Below the pieces are notes generated by a model, which searched no databases, was not told where the DNA came from, and saw only the letters and a program-made list of their open reading frames with translations. This document shows, one piece after another, positions 52,778-64,000 of a stretch of DNA of 64,000 nt; within the stretch, counting starts at the first letter, position 1; the number at the start of each line of letters is the position of its first letter. A program made the translations under genes and the position numbers. The stretch is from Burkholderia sp. Ax-1719 (GTDB lineage: Bacteria > Pseudomonadota > Gammaproteobacteria > Burkholderiales > Burkholderiaceae): the NCBI RefSeq assembly GCF_011753055.1, contig NZ_VWWJ01000002.1:1-64000 (forward strand), in the 5' to 3' direction.

Positions 52778-53782
52778 CTAGTTTGAAGAATACGTCTGTG
52801 CGTCCGTCGGCGTCGCGCCATAGACCTCCGCGCTCACGGCGCGCAGCGCTTCGATCATCACTTCCGCAGCCGGCGACAGCAGCTTGTCCGCGCGCGTGAT
52901 GATGCCGAAGTCGTCCATCTGACAGTCCATCGGCAGCGGCAGGATCGCCACCATGCCGTGCGCCGCGTAGTAGCGCGCCACGTCGCCGGTCAGCACGGCG
53001 ATCATGTCGCTTTGTTCCAGCACGCGCGTGATGAACAGCAGCGCAGGTGTTTCCACTACATTCGAAGGCGGCGCGAGGCTTGCGCGCTGGAACATCAGCT
53101 CGAAGCGATGGCGCAGCACGCTCGCCACCGGCGGCACCACCCAGGTCGCGCGGGCGACATCGGCGAGTGTCAGCGGCTTTTCAGCGTCATCGGCGGCGTC
53201 GGCTGAAGCTGAGAACAGCGGATGCCCCGGTCGCACCACCGCGCACACCGGTTCGCCCGTGAGCGCTTCGTAACGCAGCGCGAGCTTGTCGTGCTCGGCG
53301 GAAAGCCGCCCGAGCACCACGTCCAGCTTGTCTTGCGCCAGGTGTTCGAGCAGTGCGTTGCTCGCGTCGATCTCCACCGATATGCGCATATTCGCGTGCG
53401 TGCGCTTGACCGCCGCCACGGCGGCCGGCAGCACGCGCACGCCTGGCGAGGTGATCGCGCCCACCGCAACATGGCCCAGCCGCCCGGCCTTGAGCGCGGT
53501 CAGTTCTTCCTGCGCCTGATCGAGGCTGCCCAGCACGGCGCGCGCGTGACGGATCAGCGCGTCGCCATACAGCGTGGGTTTCATCCCGCGTGGCATGCGC
53601 TCGAACAGCAGTGCGCCCAACATCTCTTCGAGTTCGCGCAGCAGCCTGGATGCGGCGGGCTGCGTCATATTGAGCGCCGCCGCCGCGCGGTGAATATTGC
53701 CTTCTTCCGCAAGCGCGACCACCAGCAACAACTGCCGCGTCTTGAGCCGCGTGCGCACGTACCAGGGGCTTGTCTCCAGCAT
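52778..53782 (-). CDS. LysR-type regulator divergent from the arabinose locus
   Basis: A 334-aa LysR protein with HTH at about residues 10-75 (TRQLLLVVALAEEGNIHRAA, TQPAASRLLRELEEMLG) and a binding domain resembling GbpR/GalR-type sugar regulators of this genus. It is divergent from the dehydratase gene across 151 bases, so it probably controls the L-arabinose locus. Confidence 0.9.
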   Translation of the reverse strand: MLETSPWYVRTRLKTRQLLLVVALAEEGNIHRAAAALNMTQPAASRLLRELEEMLGALLFERMPRGMKPTLYGDALIRHARAVLGSLDQAQEELTALKAGRLGHVAVGAITSPGVRVLPAAVAAVKRTHANMRISVEIDASNALLEHLAQDKLDVVLGRLSAEHDKLALRYEALTGEPVCAVVRPGHPLFSASADAADDAEKPLTLADVARATWVVPPVASVLRHRFELMFQRASLAPPSNVVETPALLFITRVLEQSDMIAVLTGDVARYYAAHGMVAILPLPMDCQMDDFGIITRADKLLSPAAEVMIEALRAVSAEVYGATPTDAQTYSSN

Positions 53783-53933
53783 GACGGTGCCTGATTTCCC
53801 AAATAGTTCTAAGCGTTTATACCAATGCCGATTTCGATATCGGAACCGTTCTTTTTTTCATTAGAAGGTTATCAGAGTTCTCCTTAGACTATGCGGAACA
53901 TTCAGCCAATTCAGCCCTACCCACATTCAGACG
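53783..53933. promoter_or_regulatory. Divergent control region of LysR and arabinose genes
   Basis: A 151-base region richer in A+T. An inverted repeat CCGAT-N6-ATCGG lies at 53828-53843, a candidate LysR site. No gene is seen. Confidence 0.45.
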
Positions 53934-55685
53934 ATGTCGGCAACGAAACCCAAACTGCGCTCCCAACAGTGGTTCGGCACCACGGACAAGAACGGCTTCA
54001 TGTACCGAAGCTGGATGAAAAACCAGGGCATTCCGGATCACGAATTCGATGGCCGCCCGGTCATCGGCATCTGCAATACGTGGTCCGAACTTACGCCCTG
54101 CAACGCCCACTTCCGCAAGCTCGCGGAACATGTCAAACGCGGTATCTATGAAGCGGGCGGCTTCCCGGTCGAATTCCCGGTGTTCTCGAACGGCGAATCG
54201 AATCTGCGCCCCTCGGCGATGCTCACGCGCAATCTCGCCTCGATGGACGTGGAAGAGGCGATTCGCGGCAATCCCATCGACGCCGTCGTGCTGCTGTGCG
54301 GCTGCGACAAGACCACACCCGCGCTGCTGATGGGCGCGGCGAGCGTGGACGTACCCGCCATCGTCGTGACGGGCGGCCCGATGCTCAACGGCAAGCTCGA
54401 AGGCAAGGATATCGGCTCGGGCACGGCGGTCTGGCGTCTGCACGAATCGCTCAAGGCGGGCGAGATCGACCTGCATCACTTCCTCGCGGCCGAAGGCGGC
54501 ATGTCGCGCTCGGCGGGCACCTGCAACACCATGGGCACCGCATCCACGATGGCCTGCATGGCGGAATCGCTGGGCGTTTCGCTGCCGCACAACGCGGCGA
54601 TTCCGGCTGTGGATGCGCGCCGCTACGTGCTCGCGCATATGTCGGGCATGCGCATCGTGCAGATGGCGCTGGAAGACCTGAAGCTCTCGAAGATCCTCAC
54701 GCGCGAGGCGTTCGAAAACGCGATCCGCACCAATGCGGCGATCGGCGGTTCGACCAATGCGGTGATCCATCTGAAGGCGATTGCGGGGCGCATCGGCGTG
54801 CCGCTCGAACTGGAGGACTGGCAACGCATAGGCCGCAGCACGCCCACCATCGTCGATCTGCAGCCTTCGGGCCGCTTCCTGATGGAAGAGTTTTATTACG
54901 CGGGCGGCTTGCCTGCGGTGTTGCGCCGTCTGGGCGAGGCGAATCTGCTGCCGCATCCGGGTGCGCTCACCGTCAACGGCAAGTCGATCTGGGACAACGT
55001 GCGCGAAGCGCCGAACTATAACGACGAGGTCATTCGCCAGATCGACAATCCGCTGATCGCGGACGGCGGCATCTGTATCCTGCGCGGCAATCTCGCGCCG
55101 CGCGGCGCGGTGCTCAAACCCTCGGCGGCCACGCCCGAACTGCTCAAGCATCGTGGCCGCGCCGTGGTGTTCGAGAACTTCGATCACTACAAGGCGACCA
55201 TCGGCGACGAATCGCTCGACGTCGACAAAGATTCGATCCTCGTGATGAAGAACTGCGGCCCGCGCGGTTATCCGGGCATGGCCGAAGTCGGCAATATGGG
55301 TTTGCCGCCCAAACTGCTGCGTCAGGGCGTGAAAGACATGGTGCGTATTTCGGACGCCCGCATGAGCGGCACGGCGTACGGCACGGTGGTGCTGCACGTC
55401 GCGCCGGAAGCGGCGGCGGGCGGACCGCTGGCGGCGGTGCGCAACGGCGACTGGATCGAACTCGATTGCGAATCGGGCCGCCTGCACCTCGATATCAGCG
55501 ACGAGGAACTGCAACGCCGCCTGAGCGATGTCGATCCCGCGGCCGCACCGGGCGTGGCGGAACAGCTCGGCAAGGGCGGCTATGCGCGCCTTTACGTCGA
55601 TCACGTTCTGCAAGCCGACGAAGGCTGCGATCTGGACTTCCTCGTTGGCAAGCGCGGCTCCGACGTGCCGCGTCATTCGCACTGA
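53934..55685 (+). CDS. L-arabonate dehydratase (IlvD/Edd family)
   Basis: A 583-aa [2Fe-2S] dehydratase that converts L-arabonate to 2-keto-3-deoxy-L-arabonate. The cluster ligands are Cys56 (SELTPCN), Cys124 ([11 protein letters not shown]) and Cys197 ([13 protein letters not shown]). Length and sequence style fit the sugar-acid dehydratase group rather than dihydroxyacid dehydratase IlvD. The neighbours (KGSA dehydrogenase, KDA dehydratase, sugar 1-dehydrogenase, AraFGH) support arabonate as substrate. An upstream ATG at 53891 in another frame is not used. Confidence 0.9.
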   Translation: MSATKPKLRSQQWFGTTDKNGFMYRSWMKNQGIPDHEFDGRPVIGICNTWSELTPCNAHFRKLAEHVKRGIYEAGGFPVEFPVFSNGESNLRPSAMLTRNLASMDVEEAIRGNPIDAVVLLCGCDKTTPALLMGAASVDVPAIVVTGGPMLNGKLEGKDIGSGTAVWRLHESLKAGEIDLHHFLAAEGGMSRSAGTCNTMGTASTMACMAESLGVSLPHNAAIPAVDARRYVLAHMSGMRIVQMALEDLKLSKILTREAFENAIRTNAAIGGSTNAVIHLKAIAGRIGVPLELEDWQRIGRSTPTIVDLQPSGRFLMEEFYYAGGLPAVLRRLGEANLLPHPGALTVNGKSIWDNVREAPNYNDEVIRQIDNPLIADGGICILRGNLAPRGAVLKPSAATPELLKHRGRAVVFENFDHYKATIGDESLDVDKDSILVMKNCGPRGYPGMAEVGNMGLPPKLLRQGVKDMVRISDARMSGTAYGTVVLHVAPEAAAGGPLAAVRNGDWIELDCESGRLHLDISDEELQRRLSDVDPAAAPGVAEQLGKGGYARLYVDHVLQADEGCDLDFLVGKRGSDVPRHSH

Positions 55686-55704
55686 CGCGCAAGGGCAACC
55701 CATC

Positions 55705-57288
55705 ATGACGATTGCACTCACGGGCGAGCTGCTGATCGGCTCGCAGACGAAACGCGGCGAAGGCGCGGCGTTTCAATCCATCGACGCGGCAAGCCAGCAG
55801 GCCATCGCGCAACCGGTTTTCCACGGCGCGCTGCAAGGCGATGTCGAACAAGCCTGCACGCTCGCCGATGAAGCGTTCGATATTTATCGCGCTTTGTCCG
55901 CCGAAAAACGCGCGCAATTCCTCGACGATTGTGCCGTGCGTATCGAAGCACTCGGCGATCAACTGATCGAACGCGCGATGGCGGAAAGTGGCCTGCCGCG
56001 CGCCCGGCTGGAAGGCGAGCGCGCCCGCACGGCCAATCAGTTGCGCATGTTCGCCACGCTCGTGCGTAGCGGCGACGCGCTCGACGCGCGCATCGAACCC
56101 GCTTTGCCCGAGCGCCAGCCCCCGCGCACCGATCTGCGTTTCTGGCGCATCGGCGTGGGTCCGGTTGCGGTGTTCGGCGCGAGTAATTTCCCGCTGGCGT
56201 TTTCGGTCGCGGGCGGCGATACGGCTTCTGCGTTGGCGGCGGGTTGCCCGGTGGTCGTGAAGGCGCATCCGGCGCATCCCGGCACGTCCGAACTCGTGGG
56301 CCGCGCGATCCAGCAGGCGGTCGCGGCCGCGGGCCTGCCCGAAGGCGTGTTCTCGCTGCTGTTCGACGCGGGTCATCAAGTGGGCGCGGCGCTGGTGCAG
56401 CATCCGGCGATTCGCGCCGTGGGCTTTACCGGTTCGCGCGCGGGCGGTCTTGCGCTGGTGAAGCTGGCGGCAGCACGCGCCGAACCGATTCCCGTCTACG
56501 CCGAAATGAGCAGCGTGAATCCGAATCTGCTGTTGCCTGGCGCACTCGCCGCGCGTGGCGAGTCGCTAGCGCGTGAATTCGCGGCATCGGCGACGCTGGG
56601 CTGCGGGCAGTTCTGCACGAACCCGGGCTTGATGCTGGGTCTCAAAGGCGCGGCATTCGACGCTTTCACCGCCAACGCCACACGCGAATTCAGCGCGGCG
56701 AATGCGGGCGTAATGCTCACGGCAGGCATATTGAGCGCCTATGAAAAGGGCGTGAACCGGCTCGCCCAGCATGCCAGCGTGACGACGCTCGCACGCGGCG
56801 CAGCGGCGCCTAACCGCGCGCAAAGTGCATTGCTCAAGGTCAGCGCGCGCGATCTGCTTGCGGACGCAACCATCGGCGATGAAGTATTCGGACCGAGCAG
56901 CGTGCTGGTCGAATGCGCCGACGAAGCCGAATTGCGCGCCGTCCTGCGCGGCATCGAAGGTCAATTGACCATCACGCTTCACATGGAAGCCGCCGATACC
57001 GATCTCGTGCGCACGCTCCTGCCGCTCATCGAGCGCAAGGCGGGCCGCGTGCTCGTCAACGGCTTCCCGACCGGCGTGGAAGTGTGCGATGCAATGGTCC
57101 ACGGCGGCCCGTTCCCGGCGACTTCCGATGCGCGCAGCACGTCGGTGGGCACCGCAGCGATCGAGCGTTTCCTGCGCCCGGTCTGCTACCAGAATCTGGC
57201 CGATAGCCTGCTGCCTGATGCACTGCGCGACGCGAATCCGCTCGATATCAAGCGGCGCTTCGCAGGCAAACCTGAGAGCGTGAACTAG
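55705..57288 (+). CDS. 2-oxoglutarate semialdehyde dehydrogenase
   Basis: A 527-aa aldehyde dehydrogenase that finishes the non-phosphorylative pentose route by making 2-oxoglutarate. It has the type III KGSADH pattern: [33 protein letters not shown] with the general-base Glu267, and catalytic Cys304 in [11 protein letters not shown]. The start at 55705 ([12 protein letters not shown]) lies 19 bases after the dehydratase stop; a longer frame begins inside the dehydratase. Confidence 0.92.
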   Translation: MTIALTGELLIGSQTKRGEGAAFQSIDAASQQAIAQPVFHGALQGDVEQACTLADEAFDIYRALSAEKRAQFLDDCAVRIEALGDQLIERAMAESGLPRARLEGERARTANQLRMFATLVRSGDALDARIEPALPERQPPRTDLRFWRIGVGPVAVFGASNFPLAFSVAGGDTASALAAGCPVVVKAHPAHPGTSELVGRAIQQAVAAAGLPEGVFSLLFDAGHQVGAALVQHPAIRAVGFTGSRAGGLALVKLAAARAEPIPVYAEMSSVNPNLLLPGALAARGESLAREFAASATLGCGQFCTNPGLMLGLKGAAFDAFTANATREFSAANAGVMLTAGILSAYEKGVNRLAQHASVTTLARGAAAPNRAQSALLKVSARDLLADATIGDEVFGPSSVLVECADEAELRAVLRGIEGQLTITLHMEAADTDLVRTLLPLIERKAGRVLVNGFPTGVEVCDAMVHGGPFPATSDARSTSVGTAAIERFLRPVCYQNLADSLLPDALRDANPLDIKRRFAGKPESVN

Positions 57289-57372
57289 ACCGAAAACGGA
57301 CACGTCGCCCACGAGAACCGCGCTCAACGCGGACCGGCGACACGCTGGAGCAACACGAAGGAGACAGACAGG

Positions 57373-58725
57373 ATGATCAATCCGCAGGTGCAGCAACCGG
57401 GCAAGACCGAGGCAGGCGCGGAGGAAAAGCATATCGTCGGCCATATCGCGCGCCGCCTCGTGCCGTTTCTCGCGCTGATCTACGTGGTGGCCTACGTCGA
57501 CCGCACGGTAGTGGGCTTCGCGAAGCTGCATATGAACGCGGCCGTGGGCCTGAGCGACGCCGCGTATGGCCTGGGCGCGGGCCTCTTCTTCGTCGGCTAC
57601 TTCCTGTGCGAAGTGCCGAGCAATCTCGCGCTCGCGCGCTTCGGCGCACGGGTATGGTTCGCGCGCATTCTCTTCACCTGGGGTGCAATTACGATGGCGA
57701 TGGCCTTCGTCAGCGGTCCGAAGAGTTTTTACGTGCTGCGTTTTCTGCTCGGCGCCGCCGAAGCGGGTCTTTATCCTGGCATTCTGTTCTTCCTGACGCA
57801 CTGGTTCCCGCTGCGCCATCGCGCGCGCGTGATCGGCCTGCTGGTGCTCGCGCAGCCCATCGCGGGCATCGTCACCGGCCCGATTGCGGGCGCTCTGCTC
57901 GAAACGCACGGCTTTTTCGGCCTGTCCAACTGGCAGACGTTGTTTGTCGTAAGCGGTTTGCCCGCCGTGCTGCTGTGCCTGCCCACGCTGCGCCTGCTGC
58001 CCGAATCGCCTGCTCATGCGCGCTGGCTCAAGCCTGAAGCGCGCCGCTGGATCGAGCGCGAACTTGCCTCCGACCATCGCAGCTATTCGCTCGACGCGCA
58101 CCGCAACCCGTTCAGCGCCTTGAAGGACCGCCGCGTGCTGCTGCTCGCGTTGCTGTTTCTGCCGTTTCCGCTGTGCATCTATGGTTTGTCACTCTGGCTG
58201 CCTACCATTATCAAGGCGTTCGGCGTGAGCGATTCCACGGCGGGGCTGCTTTCCGCGGTGCCGTATCTGTTCGCGGTAGCGGGCTTGCTGATCGTGCCGC
58301 GCCATTCGGATAAACATCGCGAGCGCTATGGCCATATCGTCGTGGTGTCCGCGGTCGCGGCGCTCACGATGGCCGCGAGCGCGTGGGTTCATACGCCGGT
58401 GCTGCAACTGCTGTTCATCAGTTTGACCGCGTTTTCGCTCTATTCGATTCAGGCCGTGGTCTGGGCGCTGCCGGGCGAGTTTCTGACCGGCACCAGCGCG
58501 GCGGTGGGGATCGCGATGATCAACTCGCTCGCCAATCTGGGCGGTTATCTTGGTCCGTATGGCATCGGCCTGATCAAGGACGCGACGGGCAGCCTCGCGG
58601 CCGGACTGTATTTTCTCGCGGCCACATTGTTGGTCGCGGTACTCGCGACTTTCGCCGTTCGCGCGGCGCTGCGCACGCCGGTGCAAAGCGATGGCGCGAA
58701 CGTAAAACTCGCGCGCGAGTCGTGA
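57373..58725 (+). CDS. MFS sugar-acid importer (ACS family)
   Basis: A 450-aa inner-membrane carrier of the anion:cation symporter family (like GudP/GarP/DgoT): RRLVPFLALIYVVAYVDRTVVGFAKLHMN in helix 1, a long central loop (LPESPAHARWLKPEARRWIE) and 12 helices. GGAGACAG precedes the ATG. Members carry hexonates, glucarate or tartrate; arabonate is plausible here from the neighbours. Confidence 0.9.
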   Translation: MINPQVQQPGKTEAGAEEKHIVGHIARRLVPFLALIYVVAYVDRTVVGFAKLHMNAAVGLSDAAYGLGAGLFFVGYFLCEVPSNLALARFGARVWFARILFTWGAITMAMAFVSGPKSFYVLRFLLGAAEAGLYPGILFFLTHWFPLRHRARVIGLLVLAQPIAGIVTGPIAGALLETHGFFGLSNWQTLFVVSGLPAVLLCLPTLRLLPESPAHARWLKPEARRWIERELASDHRSYSLDAHRNPFSALKDRRVLLLALLFLPFPLCIYGLSLWLPTIIKAFGVSDSTAGLLSAVPYLFAVAGLLIVPRHSDKHRERYGHIVVVSAVAALTMAASAWVHTPVLQLLFISLTAFSLYSIQAVVWALPGEFLTGTSAAVGIAMINSLANLGGYLGPYGIGLIKDATGSLAAGLYFLAATLLVAVLATFAVRAALRTPVQSDGANVKLARES

Positions 58726-58756
58726 TTGACCCCTTTGAATCAGCAGGATTGAAGCT

Positions 58757-60692
<1,936 letters not shown>

Positions 60693-60746
60693 TCGTTCGG
60701 ATCACGTAACAAATAAACGCAGCACCACACCCAAGGAGACAGGAGC

Positions 60747-61751
60747 ATGACCAGCAACATCCGCCGCTTTACCCTTCGCGCCGTGTTCGCGGCTCTGTGC
60801 GTCGCGCCGCTCGGCATGAATATCGCGGCGCACGCCGATTCGCCCACCAAGATCGGCTTTCTCGTGAAGATGCCCGAGCAGGCCTGGTTCATCAACGAGC
60901 AGAAGGCCGCCACGGCGCTGGGCCAGAAGGAGAACTTTTCGGTGGTGAATATCGGCACGCCGGACGGTGAAAAGGTGCTGGCTGCGATCGATAACCTCGG
61001 TGCGCAAGGCGCGCAGGGCTTCGTGATCTGCGCGCCCGACGTGCGTCTTGGACCGGCCATCCAGGCGCGCGCCAAGCGCTACAACATGAAGTTCGTGACG
61101 GTCGACGATCAACTGGTGGATTCGTCGGGCAAGCCGCTGGCGAGCGTGCCGCATCTGGGCATGTCGGCGTTCAAGATCGGCAATCAGGTGGGCACGGCCA
61201 TCGCCGAGGAAATGAAGCGTCGCGGCTGGAAGCCGGAAGAAGTGGGCGCGCTGCGCATCACCGACTACGAACTGCCGACGGCCAAGCTGCGCACCGACGG
61301 CGCGACGGCTTCGCTGATCGCGGGCGGCTTCAAGAAGGAAAACATTTTCGACGCGCCGCAAAAGACCACCGACGACGAAGGCGGTTTCAATGCAGCCTCG
61401 CCGGTGCTCGCACAGCATCCGAACATCAAGAAGTGGGTGATCTTCGCGCTCAACGAAGAGAGCGTGCTGGGCGCCGTGCGCGCGACGGAGCAACTGCACC
61501 TGCCGGCAAGCGACGTGATCGGCGTGGGTATCAACGGCGCCGGCGAAGCGTTCGCGGAATTCCAGAAGAAGCAGCCCACGGGCTTCTACGGCACGATCGC
61601 CGTCAGCTCGACGAATCACGGCAAGGACAGCGCCGAAAACCTCGTCGACTGGATCCGCAGCGGCAAGCAGCCGCCCGCCGATACGCAGACCACCGGCAAG
61701 CTGATGACGCGCGACAACTGGACGGCCGTGCGCAGCGAGCTGGGAATTTAA
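60747..61751 (+). CDS. araF: L-arabinose ABC transporter, periplasmic binding protein
   Basis: A 334-aa binding protein of the AraF group: signal peptide (LRAVFAALCVAPLGMNIAAHA-DS), then KIGFLVKMPEQAWFINEQKA, VICAPDVRLGPAI, TVDDQLVDSSGKPL and GVGINGAGEAFAEF, all characteristic of AraF. GGAGACAGGAGC precedes the ATG. It is the first gene of araFGH. Confidence 0.94.
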   Translation: MTSNIRRFTLRAVFAALCVAPLGMNIAAHADSPTKIGFLVKMPEQAWFINEQKAATALGQKENFSVVNIGTPDGEKVLAAIDNLGAQGAQGFVICAPDVRLGPAIQARAKRYNMKFVTVDDQLVDSSGKPLASVPHLGMSAFKIGNQVGTAIAEEMKRRGWKPEEVGALRITDYELPTAKLRTDGATASLIAGGFKKENIFDAPQKTTDDEGGFNAASPVLAQHPNIKKWVIFALNEESVLGAVRATEQLHLPASDVIGVGINGAGEAFAEFQKKQPTGFYGTIAVSSTNHGKDSAENLVDWIRSGKQPPADTQTTGKLMTRDNWTAVRSELGI

Positions 61752-61786
61752 GGCTGTTTTGACGCGTGTTTAAGGGCAGGGATGCA

Positions 61787-63343
61787 ATGACTGAAACCAT
61801 GACATATGCCGATGCGGCGAGCGCGAGCGCAGCGTTTCAACAGGCTCAACAGGGGAGCCGCGCGTATCTGGAACTCGACGGCATTACCGTGAGTTTTCCG
61901 GGTGTGAAGGCGCTCGACCGCGTTTCACTGGAAGTGCGCGCGGGCGAAGTTCACGGTCTGATGGGCGAGAACGGCGCGGGCAAATCTACGCTGCTCAAGG
62001 TGCTCTCGGGGGTGAACCAGGCGCAGGAAGGCTCGCTCAAACTGGGTGGTGTGGAGCAGCGCTTCACGACCACCAAGGCGGCGCTCGACGCGGGCATTGC
62101 GATCATCTATCAGGAATTGCATCTCGTGCCTGAGTTGACGGTGGCGGATAACCTGATGCTCGGGCAGTTGCCCAATCGCCTGGGCGTGCTTGACGAACGC
62201 ACGCTCGTGCAGCGCGCGATGGACGAACTCAAGCGTCTGGGCGAACGCATCGATCCCCGCACGCCGGTGAAGAATCTCTCCATCGGCCAGCGACAGATGA
62301 TCGAGATCGGCAAGGCGCTGATGCGCGACGCGCGCGTGATTGCGTTCGATGAGCCGACCAGTTCGCTGTCGGCGCGCGAAACGGAGAACCTTTTTCGCAT
62401 CATCAACGCGCTGCGTGCGGATGGCCGCGCGATCATCTACGTCACGCACCGCATGGACGAGGTCTACGAGTTGTGCGATCGCGTGACGGTGTTTCGCGAC
62501 GGCAAGCGCATCGAGACTTTCGAATCGGTCGCCGATCTCGACCGCAACCGCCTGATCGCGGCGATGGTAGGGCGCTCGATCGAGGACGTGTACGGCTATC
62601 GTTCGCGCCCGGCCGGCGAGGTGCTGCTCGAAGCGAAGGGACTGCTTGGGCCGGGTCTGGCCGAGCCTGTGTCCTTTACCGCACGGCGCGGCGAGATTGT
62701 CGGCTTCTTCGGGCTGGTGGGCGCGGGCCGCTCCGAGCTGATGAAGCTGATTTACGGCGCGACGCGTGCGAGCGCGGGCCATGTCGAGCTGAACGGCAAA
62801 CGCGTGAATTTCGCGAGCCCGCGTGACGCCGTGCGCGCAGGTATCGCGTTGTGCCCGGAGGACCGCAAGCAGGAAGGCATCGTTGCTATTGCTTCGGTCG
62901 CGGACAACCTCAACATCAGCGCGCGCCGTCACTTCAGTCCCGCACGCTTTCTGCTCGACGCCAGGCGCGAGCGCGATCTGACCGACGACTACATCAAGAA
63001 GCTCGCGATCAAGACGCGTAACGGCGATACCGCCATCGGCACGCTTTCGGGCGGCAACCAGCAGAAGGTAATCCTGTCGCGCTGGCTGGCCGAACGCATC
63101 GAAGTGTTCCTGATGGACGAGCCCACGCGCGGCATCGACGTGGGCGCGCGCGCCGAAATCTACAACCTGCTTTACGAGCTTGCCGAAGCGGGCCGCACCG
63201 TGATCATGGTGTCGAGCGATCTCGCTGAAGTGATCGGCGTGGCCGACCGCATCATCGTGATGCGCGAAGGGCGCATTGCGGGCAGCGTGCCGAAAGCCGA
63301 TGCCTCGCCCGACGAACTGATCAAGCTCGCGCTGCCGCGTTGA
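61787..63343 (+). CDS. araG: L-arabinose ABC transporter ATPase
   Basis: A 518-aa protein with two ABC domains. The first has Walker [10 protein letters not shown], signature [15 protein letters not shown] and Walker [11 protein letters not shown]. The second has a degenerate Walker A ([12 protein letters not shown]), signature [15 protein letters not shown] and Walker [17 protein letters not shown]. This uneven pair is normal for sugar importers of the AraG/RbsA/MglA type. ATG at 61787 (MTETMTY) has an AAGGGCAGGG site upstream. Confidence 0.95.
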   Translation: MTETMTYADAASASAAFQQAQQGSRAYLELDGITVSFPGVKALDRVSLEVRAGEVHGLMGENGAGKSTLLKVLSGVNQAQEGSLKLGGVEQRFTTTKAALDAGIAIIYQELHLVPELTVADNLMLGQLPNRLGVLDERTLVQRAMDELKRLGERIDPRTPVKNLSIGQRQMIEIGKALMRDARVIAFDEPTSSLSARETENLFRIINALRADGRAIIYVTHRMDEVYELCDRVTVFRDGKRIETFESVADLDRNRLIAAMVGRSIEDVYGYRSRPAGEVLLEAKGLLGPGLAEPVSFTARRGEIVGFFGLVGAGRSELMKLIYGATRASAGHVELNGKRVNFASPRDAVRAGIALCPEDRKQEGIVAIASVADNLNISARRHFSPARFLLDARRERDLTDDYIKKLAIKTRNGDTAIGTLSGGNQQKVILSRWLAERIEVFLMDEPTRGIDVGARAEIYNLLYELAEAGRTVIMVSSDLAEVIGVADRIIVMREGRIAGSVPKADASPDELIKLALPR

Positions 63344-63389
63344 AAACCTGAGCAGTGCAATTGAAATTGCAACCGAAACGAAACCAGAG

Positions 63390-64000
63390 ATGAGTCAAGC
63401 CATGCAGCCACAGGGCACGCCTACCGTCAACGAAGCCGCCGCGCCGATTACGCCCTCGCGGGCCCGTGCGTGGGACATGATCAACAAATCGGGCATCGTG
63501 GTGGTGTTCGTGGTGCTGTTCGCGGTACTCTCCGCAACGGTCCCCGACTTCCTCACCACCCGCAATATTCAGGGCCTTTTGCTCTCCGTCACGCTGATCG
63601 GCTCGATTGCCGTGACCATGATGTTCGTGCTCGCACTGGGCGAAGTCGACCTGTCCGTCGCGTCGATCGTCGCGTTCTCGGGCGTGGTGGCCTCGACCGT
63701 CATCACGCAGTCGCATAGCGTGATGCTTGGTATCGCCGCGGGCATTCTGGCGGGCGGCGCGGTCGGCCTCGTCAACGGCGTGCTGATCGCGCGCTTCAAG
63801 ATCAACTCGCTGATCGCCACGCTTGCGATGATGGAAGCAGTGCGCGGCCTCGCCTTCCTCACCTCGAACGGCGACGCCGTGATGATCTCGGAGGAGCGCT
63901 TCTTCGATCTGGGCGGCGGTTCGTTCCTCGGCATCTCGTTTCCGATCTGGAGCAACATCATCGGCTTCGTGGTGTTCGGCTTCCTGCTCAAGAAAACCGT
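63390..64000 (+). CDS. araH: L-arabinose ABC transporter permease (3' end beyond window)
   Basis: The first 203 codons of the permease are seen; the frame is open to the right edge. Helices include SGIVVVFVVLFAVLSATVPDF, GLLLSVTLIGSIAVTMMFVL and LGIAAGILAGGAVGLVNGVL, and the conserved LGEVDLSVASIVAFSGVV and FKINSLIATLAMMEAVRGL match the AraH/RbsC family. ATG at 63390 is used; a Met four codons later is an alternative. Confidence 0.92.
   Translation, partial: MSQAMQPQGTPTVNEAAAPITPSRARAWDMINKSGIVVVFVVLFAVLSATVPDFLTTRNIQGLLLSVTLIGSIAVTMMFVLALGEVDLSVASIVAFSGVVASTVITQSHSVMLGIAAGILAGGAVGLVNGVLIARFKINSLIATLAMMEAVRGLAFLTSNGDAVMISEERFFDLGGGSFLGISFPIWSNIIGFVVFGFLLKKT

Noticed and set aside
55528..55704. 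Fusion of arabonate dehydratase with KGSA dehydrogenase
   Set aside because: The upstream part of the long frame is out of frame with the dehydratase; ATG at 55705 gives the normal enzyme start.

Overview
The window is GC-rich chromosomal DNA of a beta-proteobacterium. Gene content and layout fit the Burkholderiaceae (Paraburkholderia, Caballeronia or Burkholderia): a Gram-negative porin of the Burkholderia type, many LysR regulators, aromatic-acid catabolism, non-phosphorylative L-arabinose catabolism and a bcs cellulose operon. The genus call is inference. I see no rRNA, tRNA, CRISPR array, insertion sequence or complete prophage. The only recombination gene is a lone tyrosine recombinase.

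Left part (1-13269, mostly minus strand): a cellulose secretion operon bcsB-bcsZ-bcsC-(31-aa ORF)-bcsE with tight or overlapping junctions and no bcsA next to bcsB; then an O-methyltransferase (plus) and a TonB-dependent siderophore receptor with a Fur box. From 13731 to 22561 lies an aromatic ring-cleavage cluster: galB-galC-galD, a LysR regulator with two HTH domains coupled to a GntR/FCD regulator, a two-subunit extradiol dioxygenase (ligB-ligA), an aromatic-acid MFS importer and a porin. Together these can take gallate (or a related trihydroxybenzoate) to pyruvate and oxaloacetate.

Middle (22667-39265): a secreted protein of unknown function, an ABM-domain protein, a VapBC toxin-antitoxin pair, the nitrate-responsive pair NasT-NasS, a MarR regulator with a ClC-CBS channel/transporter and an HPP-CBS membrane protein that appear to share one operator motif, a His-rich lipoprotein, and a seven-gene minus-strand operon that encodes a stressosome (RsbR-RsbS-RsbT) together with an RsbT-like/PP2C fusion, an RsbT-like/histidine kinase fusion, a REC-HK-REC hybrid kinase and a GNAT acetyltransferase. 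An orphan MlaC-like protein follows.

Right part (39487-64000): an AI-2E family transporter with a long cytosolic extension, two small proteins, an aldehyde dehydrogenase with a divergent LysR, a DHA2 MFS exporter with a divergent LysR and a strong palindromic operator, the tyrosine recombinase, the flotillin pair yqiJ-yqiK separated by invading inverted repeats, a methyltransferase, and finally a LysR-controlled L-arabinose locus: arabonate dehydratase, KGSA dehydrogenase, MFS importer, KDA dehydratase, sugar 1-dehydrogenase and the AraFGH ABC importer, with araH cut by the window edge. The lactonase step is not in the window.
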